Positions 52,675-61,523 of a stretch of DNA of 64,000 nt are shown piece after piece. Position numbers and translations under genes: made by a program. The stretch is from the NCBI RefSeq assembly GCF_004745945.1, contig NZ_SRLE01000014.1, forward strand, positions 124,001 through 188,000. Direction: 5' to 3'. Numbering within the stretch: position 1 is the stretch's first letter; each line of letters opens with the position of its first letter. The notes below the pieces were generated by a model. The model searched no databases. It was not told the origin of the DNA and was given only the letters and a program-made list of their open reading frames with translations. This DNA is from Mangrovimicrobium sediminis. GTDB lineage: Bacteria > Pseudomonadota > Gammaproteobacteria > Pseudomonadales > Halieaceae.

Positions 52675-54102
52675 TTATACCTCCTTCCAGTCGCGCACAT
52701 CGACAAAATGACCGGCCACCGCAGCGGCCGCGGCCATCGCCGGGCTGACCAGGTGGGTGCGACCGCCAAAGCCCTGGCGCCCCTCGAAGTTGCGGTTTGA
52801 GGTGGAGGCGCAGTGCTCGCCGGCGCCGAGCTTGTCGGCGTTCATCGCCAGGCACATGGAGCAGCCCGGTTCGCGCCACTCCAGGCCGGCGTCGATAAAG
52901 ATGCGGTCCAGGCCCTCGGCCTCAGCCTGCTTCTTAACCTGGCCGGAGCCGGGGACCACCATGGCCTGCTTGATGCTGTCGGCCACGCGGCGCCCCTTCA
53001 CTACCGCCGCAGCGGCGCGCAGGTCCTCGATGCGCGAGTTGGTGCAGGAGCCGATGAACACGCGGTCGAGCTTGATGTCGGTGATCGGCGTGCCCGCCGC
53101 GAGGCCCATGTATTCCAGGGCGCGCGTCGCGGCGGCGCGGCGGGTGGCGTCGCTGAATGCGGCCGGGTCGGGCACGCTGCCATCTACGGGCACAACCATC
53201 TCGGGCGAGGTGCCCCAGGTCACCTGCGGCTTGATCTCCTCGCCGGCAAGCTCCACCACCGTGTCAAACTGCGCGTCCGGGTCCGAGTGCAGCTCGCGCC
53301 AGGCACTCACCGCAACGTCCCACATCTCGCCGGCTGGCGCGTAGGGGCGACCCTTCACGTAGTCGATGGTGGTGTCGTCCACCGCCACCATGCCGGCACG
53401 GGCGCCCGCCTCGATCGACATATTGCACAGGGTCATACGCCCTTCCATGCTCATATCGCGGATCACCTGGCCGCCGAACTCGATGGCGCAGCCGGTACCG
53501 CCAGCGGTACCGATCTTGCCGATTACCGCCAGGGCCACGTCCTTGGCGGTAACACCGGGCTGCAACTGGCCGTCGATGCGCACCAGCATGTTCTTCATTT
53601 TTTTCTGGATCAGGGTCTGGGTAGCCAGCACGTGCTCCACTTCGGAGGTGCCGATGCCGTGGGCCAGCGCCCCGAGTGCGCCGTGGGTGGAGGTGTGCGA
53701 ATCGCCGCAGACCACGGTCATGCCGGGCAGGGTCGCACCCTGCTCCGGACCGACCACGTGCACGATGCCCTGGCGCACGTCGTTCATCTCGAACTTGACC
53801 AGGTCGAAGTCGGCGCAGTTCTCGTCCAGGGTCTGTACCTGCAGCCGCGACACCGGATCGGCGATGGCGGCGACACCGGCGGCGCGCTCGGCGCTGTCGG
53901 TGGAGATGTTGTGGTCCGGCACGGCGAGGATGGCGTCGCGGCGCCAGGGCTTGCGCCCGGCCAGGCGCAGGCCCTCAAAGGCCTGCGGCGAGGTCACTTC
54001 GTGGATCAGTTGCAGGTCTATATAAATGAGGGCGCTGCCGTCGTCGCGCGCCTCGATCAAATGGTTCTGCCACAGCTTGTCGTAAAGGGTCTGCCCGGAC
54101 AT
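52675..54102 (-). CDS. leuC: 3-isopropylmalate dehydratase large subunit
   Basis: 475 aa, normal length. Holds the [4Fe-4S] cluster: Cys in '[13 protein letters not shown]' and the C-x2-C 'GCSMCLAMN' near the C-terminus. '[34 protein letters not shown]' is the family signature, given here by its start '[11 protein letters not shown]'. It is the first gene of leuCDB and is divergent from a LysR gene. Confidence 0.97.
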   Translation of the reverse strand: MSGQTLYDKLWQNHLIEARDDGSALIYIDLQLIHEVTSPQAFEGLRLAGRKPWRRDAILAVPDHNISTDSAERAAGVAAIADPVSRLQVQTLDENCADFDLVKFEMNDVRQGIVHVVGPEQGATLPGMTVVCGDSHTSTHGALGALAHGIGTSEVEHVLATQTLIQKKMKNMLVRIDGQLQPGVTAKDVALAVIGKIGTAGGTGCAIEFGGQVIRDMSMEGRMTLCNMSIEAGARAGMVAVDDTTIDYVKGRPYAPAGEMWDVAVSAWRELHSDPDAQFDTVVELAGEEIKPQVTWGTSPEMVVPVDGSVPDPAAFSDATRRAAATRALEYMGLAAGTPITDIKLDRVFIGSCTNSRIEDLRAAAAVVKGRRVADSIKQAMVVPGSGQVKKQAEAEGLDRIFIDAGLEWREPGCSMCLAMNADKLGAGEHCASTSNRNFEGRQGFGGRTHLVSPAMAAAAAVAGHFVDVRDWKEV

Positions 54103-54177
54103 GGGACACCTCGCCTGACTAGATAACTAGAAGGCGCGCATTATGGGCTTGCACTCGCAATTACTCAAATTTATTAT

Positions 54178-54196
54178 TTTTATCGCATGGATAAAA
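54178..54196. promoter_or_regulatory. LysR-type operator between leuC and the LysR gene
   Basis: TTTTATC-GCATG-GATAAAA is a perfect 7-bp inverted repeat with a 5-base spacer and contains a T-N11-A box, as bound by LysR proteins. It lies 14 bases before the LysR ATG and 76 bases before the leuC start. Confidence 0.65.
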
Positions 54197-54209
54197 TATT
54201 GGAATAGAT

Positions 54210-55094
54210 ATGGATTTGCAGAACCTGCAGGCCTTCCTGCTGGTGGCGGAGAGCGGCTCGTTCTCCCTGGCGGCGCAGCAGCTACACCTGACCCAGCCCG
54301 CGGTGAGCAAACGCGTGGCCCTGTTGGAGGAAGAACTGGGCAGCAAGCTGTTCGACCGTATCGGGCGCAGTATCGGCCTCACCGAGGCGGGCCTCGCCCT
54401 GCTGCCTCACGCCAAGAATGTCGAGCGCGAACTGCGCGCCGCGGCGCAGTCGGTGCGTGACCTCACCGGCGCCGTCGGCGGCAGCCTGCGCCTGGCCACC
54501 AGCCACCACATCGGCCTGCACCGCCTGCCGCCGGTGCTGTCCAGTTTCAGCCGCGAATACCCGGCGGTGCATATCGACATCGACTTCATGGATTCCGAGC
54601 AGGCCTATGAACTGATCGGCCAGGGCAAGGCCGAGCTGGCGGTAGTGACGCTCTCCCCCAGCGACGAGGCCAGCGTGATCAGCGTGCCCGTTTGGCACGA
54701 CCCGCTGGAGGTGATGATCGCCCGCGATCACCCGCTGCTGGACAGCCCCACGGCGCCGGACCTCGATGGTCTCAGCCACCACCCGGCGATCCTGCCCGGG
54801 CTGAACACCTATACCGGGCAGATCATCAAGCGCCTGTTCGACGCCCGCGGGCTGGAGCTGCAGGTCACCATGGCCACCAACTACCTGGAGACTATCCGCA
54901 TGATGGCCTCGGTGGGCCTGGGCTGGACCATCCTGCCGCGCAGCATGCGCGACGCCTCGCTGGCGGTGATCGAGCTGCCGGACATCACCATGGAGCGCAC
55001 CCTGGGCGTCGCCTACCACCGCGGCCGCAGCCTGTCGCGGGCGGCGCTGGCGTTCATGGCCACCACCCGCGCCCACGGCGACAACCCTGCCTGA
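54210..55094 (+). CDS. LysR-family transcriptional regulator
   Basis: 294 aa. N-terminal winged helix 'FLLVAESGSFSLAAQQLHLTQPAVSKRVALLEEELG' (shown as start 'FLLVAESGSFSLAAQQ'), a linker helix, then a periplasmic-binding-type effector domain. The ATG at 54210 follows a GGAA ribosome site. It is divergent from leuCDB with a T-N11-A palindrome between, so it probably controls the leu operon and itself, as LysR proteins at this locus do in Pseudomonas. The coinducer is unknown; an isopropylmalate-type signal is an inference. Confidence 0.9.
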   Translation: MDLQNLQAFLLVAESGSFSLAAQQLHLTQPAVSKRVALLEEELGSKLFDRIGRSIGLTEAGLALLPHAKNVERELRAAAQSVRDLTGAVGGSLRLATSHHIGLHRLPPVLSSFSREYPAVHIDIDFMDSEQAYELIGQGKAELAVVTLSPSDEASVISVPVWHDPLEVMIARDHPLLDSPTAPDLDGLSHHPAILPGLNTYTGQIIKRLFDARGLELQVTMATNYLETIRMMASVGLGWTILPRSMRDASLAVIELPDITMERTLGVAYHRGRSLSRAALAFMATTRAHGDNPA

Positions 55095-55239
55095 CCCCGC
55101 CGCCCTGCGGCGACCGCCACCTGGCTACCCGAACCCGTTCCCACGCCGCGCCTGGTGCCGCGCGGGCAAAGCGTGATGCGCATCGCAGTTTAGTACACGA
55201 CTATTGACTATATCGACAAGGCTTGTTTACATTAATCCC

Positions 55240-56310
55240 ATGGACGCTCCCGCCAACCTCAATATCGACACGCGCCGCTACCTCGAAGGACCCGGCCTGG
55301 TCACCCACCTGATGGTGCTGACCCACTTCGTGGAGAAGCGCTCGCTGGCCATGCTGGCCTGCGACGACGCCAACCACGGCAAGCTGAGCCTGGCGTACTC
55401 GGGCTTTGTGTCGCTACTGGCCGAGCGCGAGCACTCCCCCGGGGAACTGGCGGCGCAGCTCGGCATCAGCAAGCAGGCCTGCAGCAACACCCTGCGCGAG
55501 CTGGAGCAGCAGGGCCTGATCGCGCGCCGCCGCAACCCGCGGGACAGCCGCTCGACGGTGGTCAGCCTGACCGACGAGGGCGCCGCCCTGCTGCGCGCGG
55601 GCATCGCCTGCACCAACCAGTTGCACGACGAATTTGCCGCCACCCTGGGCGAGGAACAGCTGGAGCGCCTGGGCAGCGTGCTGGAACGCGCGGCACGCCT
55701 GCTCGGCGTGGACATCCCGGTACTGCATGCCCTGCAGGCCGACGCCCGGGACCAGGCGCACCCGCGGCGACTGACCCTGCTGCTGCCGGGGCTGAGCACC
55801 TACTTCCGCCGCTCGCTGGGCCAGGATATCGCCGGCCGCGGTTTCGGCGGACTGAAGACCAGCCACGGCCCGCTGCTCGGCCTGGTCAATCGCGAGGGAC
55901 GGCGCCTGCAGTACATCGCCTCGGTGCTCGGCCACAGCAAGCAGGCGGTCGCCGCCACCTCGCTGGAGCTGGAACGGCTCGGCTATGTGGTGCGCGAGGC
56001 GGACCCGGAGGACAAGCGGCAGATCGTCCTGCGCCTGTCACCTGAGGGCACGCGCCTGGTGGATGCCTCGCAGGCCGCCGTGCGCGAGCGCGAATCCGCA
56101 CTGCGCGAACTGCTCGGCGCGGATGACTACCAGTGCATGGACGAGGCGCTGGCGACACTGTATTTCCAGGTGGTCGACGAGTTTGACCCACCCAGCGTGC
56201 TGCCGGAGAAGATCCAGCAACTGGGCGACTACCTGATCTCGGAGCTGGGGACCGCCGGTGCGCGCACCCTGGCCCAACATTTAATGACAATCACAAGAGG
56301 TGACACGTAA
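55240..56310 (+). CDS. tandem MarR-type regulator with two winged-helix domains
   Basis: 356 aa from the ATG at 55240, unusually long for a MarR protein. The first domain (about 20-160) contains 'ELAAQLGISKQACSNTLRELEQQGLIARR', written here by its start 'ELAAQLGISKQACSN', and 'RDSRSTVVSLTDEGAALL'. The second (about 195-320) contains 'VLGHSKQAVAATSLELERLG' and 'EDKRQIVLRLSPEGTRLV'. Each MarR unit normally acts as a dimer; this chain may be a pseudo-dimer. A TTGACT (55204-55209) with TACATT (55228-55233), 18 bases apart, would place transcription start near the ATG, so a leaderless mRNA is possible. It overlaps the next gene by one base. Confidence 0.85.
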   Translation: MDAPANLNIDTRRYLEGPGLVTHLMVLTHFVEKRSLAMLACDDANHGKLSLAYSGFVSLLAEREHSPGELAAQLGISKQACSNTLRELEQQGLIARRRNPRDSRSTVVSLTDEGAALLRAGIACTNQLHDEFAATLGEEQLERLGSVLERAARLLGVDIPVLHALQADARDQAHPRRLTLLLPGLSTYFRRSLGQDIAGRGFGGLKTSHGPLLGLVNREGRRLQYIASVLGHSKQAVAATSLELERLGYVVREADPEDKRQIVLRLSPEGTRLVDASQAAVRERESALRELLGADDYQCMDEALATLYFQVVDEFDPPSVLPEKIQQLGDYLISELGTAGARTLAQHLMTITRGDT

Positions 56311-57137
56311 TGGAAACCACGTTCCTTTCATCGATTCTCGAGCGCGGGGAGTGGCTGCTCTCGTTCGGTGCGCTCATCGCCGTACTGGGGATTCCTGCAC
56401 TTGCCAGGTACGTGGTGCTGCTGGTGCCGACCTTCCGCGAGACCCGCCGTCTCAACCAGGAGGTTGCCGCGAAGCAGGTCACCAAGAGCTTCTACAACCC
56501 GATCCAGAACCGCAGCAAGTTCTGGGGTCTGCTGACCACGGCGTTCATCTTCACCTTTATCCTGCCGTTCTGCCTGACGCTGGAGCCGCAGCCGATCTGG
56601 CAGATGCTGCTCGATATGTTCATCATCCTGATGTTCTATGACTTCTTTTATTACCTCGTGCACCGCTTCCTGTTCCACGACGGCGGCTTCGGCCCGGGAC
56701 CGCTGATGTGGGTGCATGCGGTCCACCACCAGCAGAAAAACCCCTGCCGCCTGGACTCCAACTACCTGAACCCGATCGAGACCTGCATGGGCCTGGGCCT
56801 GTACGGTGCGAGCATCGGCGCGCTGGCGGCCATGATGGGGCCTTTCCACGTGGCCACCATCGTCATCACCTGGATCGCGTTCTCGGAAATCAACCTGCAC
56901 AACCACGACCGCATGAGCGAGGAGTCCGACCGCTTCCCGTTCAAGTACCTCAAGTACATGTCGTTCATGCACCACGTGCACCACGCGCGCTTCACCGCGG
57001 GCAACTTCGCCACCATCTCACTGTTCTACGATTGGCTGTTCGGCACCTACGACGTGGGCCAGGGCTGGGGCAAGAACAAGCGTGAGAATGCCGGCAACAG
57101 CGGCGCGGGTGCCGGCGGCAAGCCGGTGGCCGGCTGA
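56310..57137 (+). CDS. fatty acid hydroxylase/sterol desaturase-superfamily membrane protein
   Basis: 275 aa with about four membrane helices (near residues 15-40, 75-95, 95-115 and 160-200). The di-iron histidine motifs are HRFLFH, HAVHH and HHVHH, in the expected order, plus H in 'NLHNHDR'. These enzymes hydroxylate or desaturate lipids, sterols or carotenoids in the membrane. It is coupled to the tandem MarR gene (TAATG overlap), which likely regulates it. The tail is Gly/Ala-rich. The substrate is unknown. Confidence 0.9.
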   Translation: METTFLSSILERGEWLLSFGALIAVLGIPALARYVVLLVPTFRETRRLNQEVAAKQVTKSFYNPIQNRSKFWGLLTTAFIFTFILPFCLTLEPQPIWQMLLDMFIILMFYDFFYYLVHRFLFHDGGFGPGPLMWVHAVHHQQKNPCRLDSNYLNPIETCMGLGLYGASIGALAAMMGPFHVATIVITWIAFSEINLHNHDRMSEESDRFPFKYLKYMSFMHHVHHARFTAGNFATISLFYDWLFGTYDVGQGWGKNKRENAGNSGAGAGGKPVAG

Positions 57138-57141
57138 GGCG

Positions 57142-57630
57142 TCAATCCAGGTTTAACCCTCTCCACATCCCGGGGACGGCGTCGCCACGCGGCCCGACCC
57201 CGGTGTGTTCCGCAAAGTAGAAGGTGCCGTTGAAGCGCGCCACTACCCGCTCCCCGTGACACACCCGACCGTGCGCGAAACCGAAGTGCCGCTTGGTCGA
57301 CACCCCCTCAATTTCCGTATGCAGCCACTGGCCGAGTTTGCCGGCGCCGATGAAATCGACGCTGAGGTTCACCGTGGGCGCGCCGGTGCGCCGCCCCGCG
57401 CGCAGGGTCGCGCCGCTGGCGGCGGCGATGTCGGCGAGAGTCATGATCACGCCGCCGTGGCAGATGCCCAGGGAGTTGCAGTGCTGCGCCTCCACCAGCA
57501 GGCCGAAGCCGACGATGCCGTCCGCCAGTCGCCGGTACAGCGGGGCGAGGCCATCGATGAAGCCCAGGCCCCCGGGCATGGGCTCGAAATCCGTGGGCAC
57601 CTGCTCCCGGTCCTGGTCCTGTGCTGTCAT
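57142..57630 (-). CDS. PaaI-type hotdog-fold thioesterase
   Basis: 162 aa from the ATG at 57630, which follows a GGAGCAGG-type ribosome site. The hotdog signature is 'CHGGVIMTLADIAAASGA' and then 'TVNLSVDFIGAG'. These enzymes hydrolyse aromatic or acyl-CoA thioesters in the cytoplasm. The gene converges with the hydroxylase gene across a 4-base gap and is 29 bases after the flavodoxin-like gene on the same strand. Confidence 0.87.
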   Translation of the reverse strand: MTAQDQDREQVPTDFEPMPGGLGFIDGLAPLYRRLADGIVGFGLLVEAQHCNSLGICHGGVIMTLADIAAASGATLRAGRRTGAPTVNLSVDFIGAGKLGQWLHTEIEGVSTKRHFGFAHGRVCHGERVVARFNGTFYFAEHTGVGPRGDAVPGMWRGLNLD

Positions 57631-57659
57631 GCCTGCTCCTTCCGCGGTGTCGCCGTCAT

Positions 57660-58115
57660 CTAGAAAATACCCATGGCCAGGCCCGCGGCAAAGGCCTCGC
57701 CGAGTTCCCCGGCCCGCAACCCGGCCTGCTCGTCCCACTCGCCGCGGCAGATCACCGGTTCGGTGGCCTCGACCAGGGGAATCCCGGACAGGATACGCTG
57801 CAACTGGGCGACGGCGTTGCGGCCGTCGTTGCCGGCACTCACCAGCAGCGCACAGGGCAGCGTGATGCCGCGCTCGATGGCCGGGTAGAACACCCGGTCG
57901 ACAAACTCCTTCATCCCCCCGGCCAGGTAGCCGGCATTTTCCGCCGCCACCAGTAGCAGACCGCCGGCGGCGGCGAGGTCCGCCACGCCGGCGTCGCAGG
58001 CGCGCAGGACGCGTACGCGGACCCCGGATTCACGGCCGGCGCCGTGCGCCGCGGCGCGCGCCAGTCGCGCACAGGTGCCGCTCTGGGTGTGGTAGACGAT
58101 CAGCAGGTCGGTCAT
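57660..58115 (-). CDS. flavodoxin-like fold protein
   Basis: 151 aa. The N-terminal 'LLIVYHTQSGTCARLA' is the FMN phosphate loop of flavodoxins, and 'AAENAGYLAGGMKEFVDR' plus 'ALLVSAGNDGR' fit NAD(P)H:quinone-reductase-like flavoproteins. It probably binds FMN and acts as an electron carrier or reductase. It lies in one transcript with the thioesterase gene downstream; the substrate is unknown. Confidence 0.85.
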   Translation of the reverse strand: MTDLLIVYHTQSGTCARLARAAAHGAGRESGVRVRVLRACDAGVADLAAAGGLLLVAAENAGYLAGGMKEFVDRVFYPAIERGITLPCALLVSAGNDGRNAVAQLQRILSGIPLVEATEPVICRGEWDEQAGLRAGELGEAFAAGLAMGIF

Positions 58116-58516
58116 GGGACATCACCGTAGCAGGGCCGGGATTGGAGGATAAGCTACCAGAAACTGTCATCTTTGCCCGGGGCGCCCGTGTCGCAGGGTG
58201 ATTCGGAACAAGTTATCCACAGGGCGGGCTGTGGATAACTGTGGGGAAAAAGTTGTCCACCGGGCTGTCCACGGCCCCACCCCAATACTTGCACCATTTC
58301 AGTACACAATCCTTGCCTGCACCTTTTTAAACCTTAAATCAATTACTTAGGAAAATCGTCGGGAAAGCATGGAAAAATAGTACGGCTAAACCGGTCCCGG
58401 CGGAAAGTCAAGTGCCGGTGTGGATAGAATTCCGGGACACGTGTCAGAGTGACCACTAACGCTGCAGGCCACGTGACTGCAAAGGTTTCATATTTTTGAG
58501 GGAAATGTGACAGCGC
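58116..58516. other. 401-base intergenic region with DnaA boxes and an AT-rich patch
   Basis: No gene is seen. Bases 58211-58273 hold two consensus DnaA boxes and two weaker look-alikes. Bases 58310-58400 are AT-rich, including TTTAA-ACC-TTAAA (58326-58338). The end, 58440-58516, is the 3' leader side of rlmL with no clear terminator. Confidence 0.6.
58211..58240. repeat. 12-bp perfect inverted repeat made of two consensus DnaA boxes
   Basis: AGTTATCCACAG-GGCGGG-CTGTGGATAACT is a perfect 12-6-12 inverted repeat. The boxes TTATCCACA (58213-58221) and TGTGGATAA (58230-58238) are exact DnaA consensus sites in opposite directions. TTGTCCACC (58253-58261, 7/9) and CTGTCCACG (58265-58273) follow. 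Nearby genes are not typical of a chromosomal origin. Confidence 0.7.
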
Positions 58517-60733
58517 TCACACTGCCTGGCGATGGCCCAGGCGAAAGCAGCAGTGGATGCGGCGGTTGCGCGCAAAATCCTCATCCAGCGTCTCGCCGGT
58601 GATGTCCTCGCAGGCGAACTCCGCCTGCAGGCCCGGATCGAGGCGGAAGCCGCGGCGGTTGTTGGAGAAGTACAGCACGCCGCCCGGGCGCAGGCAGGCC
58701 ATTGCCGCGCGCACCAGTTCGGGATGGTCGCGCTGCACATCAAATGTGCCCGCCATGGCCTTGGAGTTGGAAAACGACGGCGGGTCGAGCAGGATCAGGT
58801 CGTAGTCCCCGGCCGCCGTGCTCAGCCACTCCAGGCAGTTGGCCCGCACCAGGTGGTTGCGCGCCTCGCCCAGCCCGTTGTGCGCCAGGTTCTTGCGCAG
58901 CCAGTCGAGGTAGGTGTTGGACAGGTCCACACTGGTGGTCGAGCGAGCGCCGCCGAGGGCGGCGTGCACCGTCGCGCTGCCGGTGTAGCAGAACAGGTTG
59001 AGGAAGTCCCGGCCCTCGGCCTCGCGCGCGATGCGCAGGCGCAGCGGGCGGTGGTCCAGGAACAGTCCGGTATCCAGGTAGTCGCGCAGGTTGACCAGCA
59101 GTTTCGCCTGGCCCTCGCGCACGCTGATGAACTCGCCGCGGTTGTCGCGCTTCTCGTACTGGGCGGTGCCGCGCTGGCGCTGGCGCTGCTTGTAGGCGAT
59201 CTGCGCCGCGGGCACGCCGAGAGCCTCCGGCAGGGCGGACATCACTTCCTGCATGCGCCGCGCCGCCGCGTCCGGGTCGACCCCCGATGGCGCCTGGTAC
59301 TCCGCCACGTGCACGGCGTCGCCGTAGAGGTCGACGGCGACCGCGTACTCGGGCATGTCGGCGTCGTACAGGCGGTAGCACTCGATGTGCTCGCGTTTCA
59401 CCCAGGGCTTGAGCCGCCGCCGGTTCTTGCGGATGCGGTTGGCGAACATCGCCGCGCCCTCGCTCAACTCTCCGGGCGGAGTCTGCGCAGCGCCCTGCCC
59501 TTCCCCATTGTTGTTCCCGCTGGCAACCGCGGCCGGTGCCTGGCGCAACTCGTTGCCCGCCAGGTGGAACAGCAGCAGGCGGGTCTCGATGGGGCCGTTG
59601 AAGAAAGCGTACTGCTTGTGACTGCGCAGGCCGGTGGCGCGCCCGAGGTCGAGGTCCGAGGTGAGCACGGCGGCCTCCCAATCCGGGAATTCGCGCGCCA
59701 TCACCTCGCCCAGTTCGCGGTACAGGTAGACCAGGCTGGATTTCTCGCCGAGGCGTTCGCCGTAGGGCGGGTTGCACACCAACAGCCCACTCGGCAGCGG
59801 TCGGTGGGTGGGCTTTTTCAGCGCACCCAGGGGCTTGCAGCTGACGCGCACCGCCTTCTGCAGGCCGGCGGCGGCGATGTTCTCCTGGGCGCGGCGCACG
59901 GCACCCGGGTCGGCGTCGTAACCGCGCATCTCCGGCAGTTCGCCGGCGCGGCCGCGCTCGGCCCGCCCGCGGGCGTCGGCGAGGATCATGCGCCACTGCT
60001 CGGCGCTGTGTTCCAGCAGCGCCTCGAAGCCGAAGCGCGGGCGGCCCAGCGCCGGGGCGACGTCCGCCGCCATCAGCGCGCCCTCCAGCAACAGGGTCCC
60101 GGAACCACACATGGGGTCGATCAGGGCCCCGCCCGCGGCGGCCATCTCCGGCCAACCGGCGCGCAGCAGCACCGCCGCGGCGAGGTTTTCCTTCAGCGGT
60201 GCCGCGCCGCCGCGGCTGCGGTAGCCGCGCAGGTGCAGGGAACCACCGCCCATGTCTACGGCCAGCGCCGCACGACCCTTGGCGATATGCACGTTGAGCA
60301 GCACGTCGGGCCTGCGCCGGTCCACCGCCGGGCGGCGGCCGGCGTGGCGGGAGAACCAGTCGACCACCGCGTCCTTGCAGCGCTGGGCGCCGAACTGGGT
60401 GTTGCGGATGCTGGCGCTGCGCCCGGAAAAATCCACGGCGAAGCTGCGATTCGGCGCGAACCAGGCACTCCAGTCGACACCGAGCAGCGCCTGGTACAGC
60501 GCGTCCGCCTCATCGGTATCGAAACTGGCGATCGGCAGCAGGATACGGTTGGCTAGGCGCGACCACAGGCAGGCGCGATAACCCAGCGCCCGCGGCCCGG
60601 AAAAGTGCACGCCGGCCACGGTCTCGCGGGTGTGCTCGGCGCCGAGCGCCGACAGTTCGCTCGCCAGCAGGCTCTCCAGCCCCCTGGGACAGGCGGCGAA
60701 CCAGTCGATGGCCGCCGGTGTGGGATTGGTCAT
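58517..60733 (-). CDS. rlmL: bifunctional 23S rRNA methyltransferase RlmKL
   Basis: 738 aa. It has an N-terminal THUMP domain, then an RlmL methyltransferase with 'CNPPYGERLGE' (m2G2445 activity in E. coli), and a C-terminal RlmK domain with 'LFCYTGSATVHAALGGAR' and 'LDPPSFSNSK' (m7G2069 activity). An inserted linker 'ASGNNNGEGQGAAQTPPGE' (about residue 405) separates the halves. Start ATG overlaps the stop of the XRE gene by one base (TGATG). DnaA-box region lies downstream of its stop. Confidence 0.95.
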   Translation of the reverse strand: MTNPTPAAIDWFAACPRGLESLLASELSALGAEHTRETVAGVHFSGPRALGYRACLWSRLANRILLPIASFDTDEADALYQALLGVDWSAWFAPNRSFAVDFSGRSASIRNTQFGAQRCKDAVVDWFSRHAGRRPAVDRRRPDVLLNVHIAKGRAALAVDMGGGSLHLRGYRSRGGAAPLKENLAAAVLLRAGWPEMAAAGGALIDPMCGSGTLLLEGALMAADVAPALGRPRFGFEALLEHSAEQWRMILADARGRAERGRAGELPEMRGYDADPGAVRRAQENIAAAGLQKAVRVSCKPLGALKKPTHRPLPSGLLVCNPPYGERLGEKSSLVYLYRELGEVMAREFPDWEAAVLTSDLDLGRATGLRSHKQYAFFNGPIETRLLLFHLAGNELRQAPAAVASGNNNGEGQGAAQTPPGELSEGAAMFANRIRKNRRRLKPWVKREHIECYRLYDADMPEYAVAVDLYGDAVHVAEYQAPSGVDPDAAARRMQEVMSALPEALGVPAAQIAYKQRQRQRGTAQYEKRDNRGEFISVREGQAKLLVNLRDYLDTGLFLDHRPLRLRIAREAEGRDFLNLFCYTGSATVHAALGGARSTTSVDLSNTYLDWLRKNLAHNGLGEARNHLVRANCLEWLSTAAGDYDLILLDPPSFSNSKAMAGTFDVQRDHPELVRAAMACLRPGGVLYFSNNRRGFRLDPGLQAEFACEDITGETLDEDFARNRRIHCCFRLGHRQAV

Positions 60734-61509
60734 CAGGCTTTCTTACGTGATTTGGGGGTGCTGCGCTTGGTGCCCGAGCTCGAGCGGGTCCGCGTCGTGG
60801 TGGTTTTCGCTTTGGCTTTCGCCCTGGCCTTCGCGGCGGGGCGCGCGGTGCTGCGCTTGCCGCCGGCAGTCTTGGACTCAGCAGCGTCGGCATCGGCCGG
60901 TACTGTGCGCGCTTCTTTTTCGCGCTGCATCATGTCGACCACGAGGTTGCTGGAACTGACCATGTAGTGAATGAAGCGCTCGTACTCCTCGTCCGTGAAG
61001 CTGCGCAGCACGTCGTGCTGGCGGTACAAATTGACGAAGCGGCGCTCGCGCTCGTACTGCCGCGGCAGCGCCATCACCCCCAATTGCTCCAGGGTCTGTT
61101 CCAGCGCCGGGTTGTAGGTGCGCATGAACTTGATCAGGAACGGGATAGGGTCGTGGCGGGCCAGCAGCGAAGCGCTGCGCAGGACCATCTCCAGCGGCAT
61201 GATGGTGTTGCCGCGCTCGACGTCCTCCAGCACGCTGCCGTCGGAAAGGCCAAGGGTCTCGGACATTTCCTTGACCGAGAGGCCGGCGGTCTCGCGGGCG
61301 TCGCGCAGGAAATCCCCGGCCTCACGCATGGCCTCCTGGCGCTCCGGCTCGAGCTGGTTGAGCACGGTATTGCGCAGCCAGGTCTCGCCGAACATCGCGG
61401 TCAGGGTGGCAGTGCTGCGCGCGAGCTCGAGCGTGCCCCCGGCGACCTGGCCGGTCAGCCGGCGCAGGGCGTCGAGCAGCGAGTCGCTGGAGTGTTCGTC
61501 TTTGGCCAT
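60733..61509 (-). CDS. XRE-type helix-turn-helix protein with basic histone-like tail
   Basis: 258 aa from the ATG at 61509. The N-terminal 60 residues are helical. A helix-turn-helix follows at about 66-120 ('LSVKEMSETLGLSDGSVLEDVERG'), of the XRE/Cro type, then a helical domain to about 200. The last 46 residues are Lys/Ala/Arg/Ser/Thr-rich ('KARAKAKAKTTTT'), like histone H1 or the AlgP tail. It likely binds DNA. Its gene is coupled to rlmL by a one-base overlap. An upstream in-frame ATG at 61617 would overlap the next gene and is rejected. Confidence 0.83.
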   Translation of the reverse strand: MAKDEHSSDSLLDALRRLTGQVAGGTLELARSTATLTAMFGETWLRNTVLNQLEPERQEAMREAGDFLRDARETAGLSVKEMSETLGLSDGSVLEDVERGNTIMPLEMVLRSASLLARHDPIPFLIKFMRTYNPALEQTLEQLGVMALPRQYERERRFVNLYRQHDVLRSFTDEEYERFIHYMVSSSNLVVDMMQREKEARTVPADADAAESKTAGGKRSTARPAAKARAKAKAKTTTTRTRSSSGTKRSTPKSRKKA

Positions 61510-61523
61510 AGCGCTAGCATAGC

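Noticed and set aside
58211-58240. The 12-bp inverted repeat as a rho-independent terminator
   Set aside because: No T-run follows the stem on either strand, and both arms are exact DnaA boxes.
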